Below, in pieces: positions 1 through 4,401 of a DNA stretch of 5,599 bases. Origin of the DNA: Chloroflexota bacterium (lineage in GTDB: Bacteria; Chloroflexota; Dehalococcoidia; Bin125). The notes beneath the pieces were generated by a model, which worked only from the letters and a program-made list of their open reading frames with translations, did no database searches and was not told the origin of the DNA. Made by a program: the position numbers and the translations under genes. The DNA is taken from NCBI GenBank assembly GCA_026705105.1, contig JAPPBK010000317.1:1-5599 (forward strand), read 5' to 3'. Within the stretch, counting starts at the first letter, position 1. Every line of letters begins with the position of its first letter.

Positions 1-50
1 CTCTCCCCCCGCTTCGCGGGGGGAGATGTCACGTAGTGACAGAGGGGGGT
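1..50. repeat. Double-hairpin palindromic repeat, copy 1 (left side may be cut by window edge)
   Basis: Two adjacent hairpins and a G-rich tail are visible. Hairpin 1 is a perfect 11-bp stem: TCTCCCCCCGC (2-12), loop TTC, GCGGGGGGAGA (16-26). Hairpin 2 is a perfect 6-bp stem: TGTCAC (27-32), loop GTA, GTGACA (36-41). The tail GAGGGGGG (42-49) could alternatively pair with the C-run at 5-10. The same order of parts (C/G stem, GTC-type stem, GAGGGGG tail) recurs at 4213-4254 and, inverted, at 4346-4384, so this is a dispersed REP/BIME-like family. Hairpin 1 has no following T-tract, so it is not a standard intrinsic terminator, though it could still act as one or stabilise the end of an upstream transcript. 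The repeat structure is seen directly; any function is inference. Confidence 0.85.
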
Positions 51-62
51 CCGGAACATGAT
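36..62 (+). promoter_or_regulatory. Possible sigma70-type promoter for the epimerase gene
   Basis: GTGACA at 36-41 matches TTGACA at five of six positions. CATGAT at 57-62 matches TATAAT at four of six, but the 15-base spacer is short. The -35-like box lies entirely in the second hairpin arm of repeat copy 1, so the match may be coincidental. No better promoter is seen between the repeat and the gene at 99. Confidence 0.25.
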
Positions 63-98
63 TGCTGACGCTCTGAAGTCGTCCCAGGGAGACGCAAG

Positions 99-980
99 AT
101 GCACGTAGTGATCACCGGTGCGAGTGGATTGGTCGGCGGGGCGTTGATCACCGAGCTGCGCCGCCGGGGCGTCAACGTCACGGCGGTGTCGCGCAGCCCG
201 CGCGCACACACCGCGCTCTCGGGCGTGACCTGGACCGGCTGGGACGGCCTCACCGACGCCGTCTCCGGCGCGGCCGGGGTCGTGCACCTCGCCGGCGAGG
301 GCATCGTGGACCGGCGCTGGTCGAGCGAACGCAAGGCGGCCCTGCGCTCCAGCCGCGTCGACACGACGCGACAGGTGGTGCAGGCGATCCAGGAGTCGGG
401 CGAGAAGCCCGGCGTGCTGGTCAGCGCCTCGGCGATCGGCTACTACGGCAACCGCGTGGAACGTGAATCGACCGAGTCGGCGCCGCCCGGCGACGACTTC
501 CTCGCTCATCTCTGCGTGGACTGGGAGGCGGAGGCGCAGGGCTCGGGCGTACGTACGGTGACCGCGCGTATCGGCATCATCCTGGCCCAGGAGGGCGGCG
601 CGGTGCCGCGCCTGCTCCTCCCCTTCAAGCTCGGTCTGGGCGGACCGATCGGCATGGGTCGCGCCTGGTGGAGCTGGGTGCACATCGACGATGTCGTCGG
701 CGCGATCGTTCACGCGCTGGAGCAGACCCACGTTGAAGGCGCGATCAACCTGACCGCGCCGAATCCGGTCCGCAACGGCGAGTTCTCCCGCGCGCTCGGA
801 CGCGCGCTGAACCGTCCGGCGCTGATGCCGGTGCCGCCGCTCGCGCTCAAGCTGATGCTGGGCGAGGGCGCAAGCGTGTTGCTCGCCTCGCAGCGCATCC
901 TGCCGACGCGCACGCTCGATCTCGGATATCGCTTCAAGTTCACCGAGATCGACGCCGCGCTCGAGGACCTGGTCGCCTGA
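99..980 (+). CDS. TIGR01777 family epimerase (YfcH-like extended SDR protein)
   Basis: This is a 293-residue NAD(P)-binding protein of the atypical extended short-chain dehydrogenase family TIGR01777. It is presumably a cytosolic sugar-nucleotide epimerase or reductase, but the true substrate of this family is not established. The Rossmann motif GASGLVG is at residues 7-13. Family landmarks follow in order: HLAGEGIVDRRW (63-74), SASAIGYYG (109-117), CVDWEAEA (139-146), a GGAVPRLLLPFKLGLGG block (166-182), SWVHIDD (192-198), NLTAPNPV (217-224), and a C-terminal DUF1731-type segment with GEGASVLLASQRILP (255-269). The classical YxxxK lysine is not evident, as is usual in this family. Length is typical. 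The start is supported by AGGGAG at 86-91, seven bases before the ATG, and by the Rossmann fold beginning at once. The stop lies five bases before the AICAR transformylase start, suggesting cotranscription. The family call is firm; the substrate is unknown. Confidence 0.93.
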   Translation: MHVVITGASGLVGGALITELRRRGVNVTAVSRSPRAHTALSGVTWTGWDGLTDAVSGAAGVVHLAGEGIVDRRWSSERKAALRSSRVDTTRQVVQAIQESGEKPGVLVSASAIGYYGNRVERESTESAPPGDDFLAHLCVDWEAEAQGSGVRTVTARIGIILAQEGGAVPRLLLPFKLGLGGPIGMGRAWWSWVHIDDVVGAIVHALEQTHVEGAINLTAPNPVRNGEFSRALGRALNRPALMPVPPLALKLMLGEGASVLLASQRILPTRTLDLGYRFKFTEIDAALEDLVA

Positions 981-985
981 GCCCC

Positions 986-2155
986 ATGGCCGACTCCATC
1001 TCTCTGCGCTACGGCATTAACCCGCATCAGCAGCCTGCCGCCGCGTCGGCGATCGGCGAGTGGCCATTCGAAGTACTCAACGGTCAGCCCGGTTTCATCA
1101 ATCTGCTCGATGCAATGAGCGCCTGGAACCTGGTGCGCGAACTGCGCGAGACGCTCAGCGAACCGGCCGCAGCGTCCTACAAGCACGTCTCGCCGGCCGG
1201 TGCGGCAATCGGCCTGCCGCTCTCCGAGCGCCTGGCCCGCTCCTACGAAGTCGAGAACCTGGAGCTCTCGCCGGTAGCGGCGGCGTACGTGCGCGCCCGC
1301 GGCGGCGACCTGGTCAGCGCCTACGGCGACTTCGCAGCCGTGTCCGACACGGTGGACGTGTCGCTGTCGCGCTTCCTCCGCCGTGAAGTCTCGGACGGCA
1401 TCATCGCGCCCGGCTACGAGCCCGAGGCGCTTGAGGTGCTGCGCAAGAAGAAGGGTGGGCGCTACCTGATCCTCCAGGCGGACACGAACGTCGATCCGCC
1501 CGCGACCGAATCGCGCGATCACTTCGGTATCCGCCTGGAGCAGCCGAGCGACCGCAAGCCGATCGATGTGTCCTGTTTCGACAACCCGGTCACCACGTTG
1601 ACGAAGTTCCCCGATGAGGTGCGCCGCGACCTGTTGGTGGCGACGATTGCGCTGCGCTACACGCAGTCGAACTCGGTGTGCCTGGCAGCCGACGGCCAGG
1701 TGATCGGCCTGGGCGCCGGCCAGCAGTCGCGCATCCACTGCTCGCGGCTGGCCTGCGGCAAGGCCGACCGCTGGATGCTGCAGCAGCACGAACGCGTATT
1801 GGGGCTGGAGTTCGACCCGTCGCTCAAGCGCCCCGACCGGTTTGCCGCACGTGAGCAATTCATCGCCTGGCAGGAGCTGTCGCAGCCCGAACGTGAGCGC
1901 CTGCGGTCGCAGGTCACGAACTGGTCGGGACCGCTGAGCGAGGAGCAGCGACGCGAGTGGATCGCCGGGTTCCGCACAGTGCTGAGCCACGACGCGTTCA
2001 TGCCCTTCCGCGACAACGTCGACCGCGCGCAGGCGTCGGCGGTGACCCACATTCTGCAGCCCGGAGGCTCGATCGCCGACGACGACACGATCGCCGCCTG
2101 CAACGAGTACGGCATCGTGATGGCATTGACCGGCCAACGACTGTTCCGACACTGA
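986..2155 (+). CDS. Stand-alone AICAR transformylase (PurH C-domain type, no IMP cyclohydrolase domain)
   Basis: Predicted phosphoribosylaminoimidazolecarboxamide formyltransferase, transferring a formyl group from 10-formyltetrahydrofolate to AICAR in the penultimate step of de novo IMP synthesis. Landmarks are RYGINPHQ (8-15), a NLLDA segment (39-43), the catalytic Lys66-His67 in KHVSPAG (66-72), SPVAAAY (95-101), GDLVSAYGDFAAVS (107-120), YTQSNSV with Asn229 (225-231), GLGAGQQSRI (241-250), SHDAFMPF (334-341), QPGGSIADDD (358-367) and the terminal LTGQRLFRH (381-389). The protein has 389 residues against about 510-530 for bifunctional PurH, and the N-terminal MGS-like IMP cyclohydrolase domain is wholly absent. 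This is not a truncation, because the preceding 880 bases encode an unrelated complete gene. It resembles the short stand-alone class known from clostridia and other bacteria. No Shine-Dalgarno lies in the five-base gap after the epimerase stop, so start by translational coupling is likely. IMP cyclisation must be supplied elsewhere. Confidence 0.92.
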   Translation: MADSISLRYGINPHQQPAAASAIGEWPFEVLNGQPGFINLLDAMSAWNLVRELRETLSEPAAASYKHVSPAGAAIGLPLSERLARSYEVENLELSPVAAAYVRARGGDLVSAYGDFAAVSDTVDVSLSRFLRREVSDGIIAPGYEPEALEVLRKKKGGRYLILQADTNVDPPATESRDHFGIRLEQPSDRKPIDVSCFDNPVTTLTKFPDEVRRDLLVATIALRYTQSNSVCLAADGQVIGLGAGQQSRIHCSRLACGKADRWMLQQHERVLGLEFDPSLKRPDRFAAREQFIAWQELSQPERERLRSQVTNWSGPLSEEQRREWIAGFRTVLSHDAFMPFRDNVDRAQASAVTHILQPGGSIADDDTIAACNEYGIVMALTGQRLFRH

Positions 2156-2203
2156 TCCGACGGTCCGGTCACTGAATCCCCCGCTCAGCGTCAGGATCGG
2201 TTG

Positions 2204-2209
2204 TAGGCT
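2204..2209 (+). promoter_or_regulatory. Possible -10 element for a leaderless citramalate synthase mRNA
   Basis: TAGGCT (2204-2209) fits the TANNNT form of a -10 box and ends six bases before the ATG at 2216. Transcription would then begin at or next to the start codon. There is no Shine-Dalgarno in the same space, which fits a leaderless transcript. No convincing -35 box is seen near 2181-2187, so the call stays tentative. Confidence 0.35.
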
Positions 2210-2215
2210 CAGGCC

Positions 2216-3859
2216 ATGCCTGCATTCGACGACTCCCCCATCGCCCTCTATGACACGCTGCTGCGCGACGGGTCGCAGATGGAGGGCATCGCCTTCTCGC
2301 TGCGCGACAAGATTGCGGTGGCGCGACGGCTCGACTCGCTGGGGATGCACTACGTCGAGGGCGGTTTCCCGGGCTCGAACGAGAAAGACAAAGCGTTCTT
2401 CGAAGAGATGAAAGCTCAGCCGCTGGAGCGGTCGCGGCTGGTCGCCTTCGGCGGCACGCGCAAACCCGGATCGAATGTGAGCGAGGACTTCAACGTCGTC
2501 GCGCTGCGCGATGCGGAGACTCCCGTGGTCACGTTCGTCGGCAAGGCGATCGCCTCGCAGGTCGAGTCGGTACTCAGCACATCGCGCGAAGAGAACCTGG
2601 CGATGGTGCGTGAGTCGGTCGAGTACATGGCCTCGATCGGGCGCGAAGTCCACTTCGACGCCGAGCATTTCTTCGACGGCTTCAAGGAGGACCCGGACTA
2701 CACGCTCAGCGTGCTCAGCACCGCCTTTCGGGCAGGGGCGCAGTACCTGATCCTCTGCGACACCAACGGCGGTGCGATGACCGACGAGCTGGTCGGCGCA
2801 ATCCGCGCCGTGCAGGAGACCGTCCCCGGCGCAAAGCTGGGCATTCACACGCACAACGACTGCGACCTGGCGGTCGCCAACTCGCTCGCGGCCGTGCGCG
2901 CCGGGGTCGAGCAGATCCAGGGCTGCTTGAACGGCTACGGCGAGCGCTGCGGCAACGCCAATCTCTCCTCGATCATTCCCAACCTGCAACTCAAGATGGG
3001 CATGCAGGTGGTCGAGGACTATCAGCTCGAGGAGATCACGAGCGCCTCACGTTTCGTGGCCGAGCTGGCCAACCTGCCCTTCAACGGACTGTCGCCATAC
3101 GTCGGCGGCTCCGCCTTTGCGCACAAGGCGGGCTATCACGTCGCCGCCGTGGTCAAGGACCCGATGACCTACCAGCACATCGAACCCGAGCTGGTCGGCA
3201 ACGGCCGCCGGGTGTTGGTCTCCGAACTCTCGGGACGGCGCAACATCCAGTACAAGCTGAACGAGCGTGGGCACGATCTGCCGCTGACTCCTGAAGAGAA
3301 CACCGCGCTGCTCAACCTGGTCAAGCAGATGGAGTCGCGCGGCTACCAGTACGAGACCGCCGACGCCTCGTTCGAGTTGCTGGCCCTGCGCTCGCGGCCC
3401 AGCTACCGGGCCCCGTTCGAACTCGAGGACTTCCTCGTCATCGAGCGCCGCCGGCCCGGAGCCGCCGGGACATCCACCAACAGCGACGAATCCCTCATGA
3501 TCGCCGAAGCGACGACCAAGATTCGCGTCGATGCCGAACTCTTCCATACGACGGCAGACGGCAACGGACCGGTCAACGCACTCGATATGGCCGCGCGCAA
3601 GGGTCTGGAGCTGGCCTTTCCCCAACTCGGCGCAGTCTCGCTGCTCGACTACAAGGTGCGAATCATCGACACCGATGCCGGTACCGAGGCCAAGACGCGC
3701 GTGTTGATCGAGTCGACCGACGGTCATCACATCTGGACCACTGTTGGCGCATCACCTGACGTGATCGAAGCCTCCTGGCTGGCGCTAGCCGACGCCTACG
3801 AGTACTACCTGCTCCACCGCGAGGCCTGGCAGGCCGCCGAGCCGCACGACTCCGGCTAG
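2216..3859 (+). CDS. cimA: (R)-citramalate synthase-like protein (TIGR00977 type, LeuA superfamily)
   Basis: Predicted to condense pyruvate with acetyl-CoA to (R)-citramalate, the entry to the threonine-independent route to isoleucine. The 547 residues match the usual CimA length. An N-terminal DRE-TIM barrel spans about 8-280. It contains LYDTLLRDGSQ (11-21), with Arg17 and metal ligand Asp18, and EGGFPGSN (48-55). It also has FDAEHFFDGFKEDP (147-160), LCDTNGG (180-186), HTHND (211-215) with metal ligands His211 and His213, and GYGERCGNANL (240-250) with Asn247. A linker with SAFAHKAGYHV (299-309) and LVSELSGRRN (334-343) follows, then a LeuA dimerisation/allosteric domain at about 405-535, so feedback control by isoleucine is plausible. 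YVEGGFPGSN and AEHFFDG favour citramalate synthase over 2-isopropylmalate or homocitrate synthase. One oddity is Leu15 in DTLLRDG, where the family usually has DTTLRDG. The 60-base upstream gap and possible leaderless promoter suggest a separate transcription unit. Confidence 0.9.
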   Translation: MPAFDDSPIALYDTLLRDGSQMEGIAFSLRDKIAVARRLDSLGMHYVEGGFPGSNEKDKAFFEEMKAQPLERSRLVAFGGTRKPGSNVSEDFNVVALRDAETPVVTFVGKAIASQVESVLSTSREENLAMVRESVEYMASIGREVHFDAEHFFDGFKEDPDYTLSVLSTAFRAGAQYLILCDTNGGAMTDELVGAIRAVQETVPGAKLGIHTHNDCDLAVANSLAAVRAGVEQIQGCLNGYGERCGNANLSSIIPNLQLKMGMQVVEDYQLEEITSASRFVAELANLPFNGLSPYVGGSAFAHKAGYHVAAVVKDPMTYQHIEPELVGNGRRVLVSELSGRRNIQYKLNERGHDLPLTPEENTALLNLVKQMESRGYQYETADASFELLALRSRPSYRAPFELEDFLVIERRRPGAAGTSTNSDESLMIAEATTKIRVDAELFHTTADGNGPVNALDMAARKGLELAFPQLGAVSLLDYKVRIIDTDAGTEAKTRVLIESTDGHHIWTTVGASPDVIEASWLALADAYEYYLLHREAWQAAEPHDSG

Positions 3860-3962
3860 GTCGCGACGCACCACCCGGCGCAGGCGCTACCATACGCATT
3901 GGACATTGTGGGTCGCTGCTGTGCGGGACTGTGCTGACGATGCCGGTGCGAGGGCAAGACCC

Positions 3963-3969
3963 GGAGGAG
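3963..3969 (+). promoter_or_regulatory. Strong Shine-Dalgarno that fixes the start of the zinc-ribbon gene
   Basis: GGAGGAG at 3963-3969 ends ten bases before the ATG at 3980. It is the best ribosome site in the window. It supports the 3980 start and frame over the competing overlapping frames that begin at 3906 and 4024, neither of which carries a recognisable domain. An out-of-frame ATG at 3970 directly abuts it and is too close to be used. Confidence 0.6.
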
Positions 3970-3979
3970 ATGCGGGGCG

Positions 3980-4204
3980 ATGGCGAACGGTGATCTCGGC
4001 GTGGCGCCGGGCGGGTTTCCACGATGCGCACAGTGCGAAGGGGGGGTCCTGGTTCCGCTCTCGGACTTCGGCGGCCAGGGCGCGGCGGTGCACTACAAGG
4101 CCTGGGTCTGCACCGACCCCAAGTGCCTGTTCAACCTCAAGATCCGCAACGGCGACGTCTACCTGAACGAACCCATCTACGACGGCCGCGACGACCGGCG
4201 CTAG
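3980..4204 (+). CDS. Small zinc-ribbon-like protein of unknown function (74 aa)
   Basis: I do not recognise a named family. The 74-residue product has four cysteines arranged C16-x2-C19 and C44-x4-C49, within RCAQCEGG and VCTDPKCLFN. Two Cys knuckles separated by 24 residues are what a compact zinc ribbon needs, so zinc binding is likely. The second knuckle continues into a strand-like, ordered segment, LKIRNGDVYLNEPIYDG (53-69). There is no signal peptide or membrane segment, so it is probably cytosolic. A strong Shine-Dalgarno and the cysteine pattern support a real gene despite its size. It has its own 120-base upstream gap, where TACCAT (3888-3893) is a weak possible -10 box. It ends nine bases before a GC-rich repeat hairpin that could terminate or protect its transcript. 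A role in nucleic-acid or protein binding would be guesswork. Confidence 0.75.
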   Translation: MANGDLGVAPGGFPRCAQCEGGVLVPLSDFGGQGAAVHYKAWVCTDPKCLFNLKIRNGDVYLNEPIYDGRDDRR

Positions 4205-4212
4205 CCACCTAA

Positions 4213-4255
4213 GGCTCCCCCTTTGGGGGAGCTGTCGCGGAGCGACTGAGGGGGC
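4213..4255 (+). repeat. Double-hairpin palindromic repeat, copy 2
   Basis: Hairpin 1 is GCTCCCCC (4214-4221), loop TTT, GGGGGAGC (4225-4232), a perfect 8-bp stem. Hairpin 2 is GTCGC (4234-4238), loop GGA, GCGAC (4242-4246). The tail TGAGGGGGC (4247-4255) follows. Stem sequences differ from copy 1 but remain fully paired, so the changes on the two arms compensate each other. CCCCCT (4217-4222) could alternatively pair with AGGGGG (4249-4254), giving two competing folds. The position just after the zinc-ribbon gene stop makes it a possible transcript-end structure, but there is no T-tract. Confidence 0.85.
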
Positions 4256-4291
4256 TTCCCTCTGGGGGGCTGTTACGAAGCAGCTTGCCCC
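4255..4291 (+). repeat. Degenerate tandem copy of the repeat (copy 3)
   Basis: CTTCCCTCTGGGGGG (4255-4269) followed by CTGTTACGAAG resembles the CTCCCTTTGGGGG-AGCTGTCGCGGAG order of copy 2, offset by about 40 bases. The first hairpin has decayed. A new fold is possible: GCTG (4269-4272) pairs with CAGC (4281-4284), flanked by GGGG (4265-4268) with CCCC (4288-4291). Its relation to copy 2 is inferred by eye. Confidence 0.45.
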
Positions 4292-4345
4292 GCACTTGCC
4301 GTCGGGACTGCGTTGTTCTGCGCGCCCTGGAGTCGTTTGCGGGCG

Positions 4346-4384
4346 GCCCCCTCAGCCTTCGGCAGCTCCCCCAGAGGGGCGAGC
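4346..4384 (-). repeat. Double-hairpin palindromic repeat, copy 4 (inverted)
   Basis: This is the reverse-strand counterpart of copy 2. GCCCCCTCAG (4346-4355) is the exact complement of CTGAGGGGGC (4246-4255), and CAGCTCCCCC (4363-4372) is the exact complement of GGGGGAGCTG (4225-4234). Local hairpins are GCC-TTC-GGC (4355-4363) and GCTCCCCC-AGA-GGGG-C-GAGC (4365-4384, one bulged C). With copy 2 it forms a head-to-head pair enclosing about 90 bases, the arrangement expected of a BIME or of a small MITE with terminal inverted repeats. Confidence 0.8.
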
Positions 4385-4390
4385 GCTTTG

Positions 4391-4398
4391 GATAACAT
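4391..4398 (+). promoter_or_regulatory. Possible -10 element for a leaderless start of the dehydratase-like gene
   Basis: GATAACAT holds two overlapping -10-like matches, GATAAC (4391-4396) and TAACAT (4393-4398), three to five bases before the ATG at 4402. No Shine-Dalgarno is present between 4380 and 4401. The arrangement parallels that of the citramalate synthase gene. No -35 box is evident, and the expected location falls inside repeat copy 4. Confidence 0.33.
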
Positions 4399-4401
4399 TC
4401 C

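Larger units (their letters stand above)
4205..4401. other. Non-coding interval filled by composite palindromic repeats
   Basis: No credible gene is seen. Overlapping open frames here are low-complexity by-products of GC-rich repeats, and none has a ribosome site or a recognisable domain. The interval holds repeat copy 2 (4213-4254), a decayed tandem copy (4255-4291), an unassigned 50-base core (about 4292-4344) and inverted copy 4 (4346-4384). It finishes with the likely promoter of the downstream dehydratase-like gene. Confidence 0.7.

Noticed and set aside
2150..2179. Near-direct repeat CACTGATCC / CACTGAATCC around the end of the AICAR transformylase gene
   Set aside because: Only two short imperfect units, one overlapping the stop codon; indistinguishable from chance and without recognisable operator symmetry.
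710..2989. A 759-codon open frame on the minus strand, opposite three genes
   Set aside because: It runs antisense to three convincingly identified proteins and shows no domain. Long antisense frames are expected in GC-rich genes, because codon bias on one strand removes stops on the other.
3047..3730. Minus-strand open frame opposite the 3' half of the citramalate synthase gene
   Set aside because: Same antisense effect; composition is rich in Arg, Val and Gly, with no recognisable motif or ribosome site.
3840..3857. AGCCG/CGGCT inverted repeat at the end of the citramalate synthase gene as a terminator
   Set aside because: Only five base pairs with an eight-base loop, inside the coding end, and no T-tract follows.
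3906..4166. Overlapping + frame starting with TTG before the zinc-ribbon gene
   Set aside because: The product is Arg/Ala/Ser-rich with no domain, and it starts from a weak codon without a ribosome site. The overlapping 3980 frame has GGAGGAG and a paired-cysteine motif.
4225..4269. G-quadruplex from the G-runs at 4225, 4250 and 4264
   Set aside because: Only three long G-runs, one loop is about 20 bases, and each run has a nearby C-run partner in a hairpin, so duplex folding is the simpler explanation.
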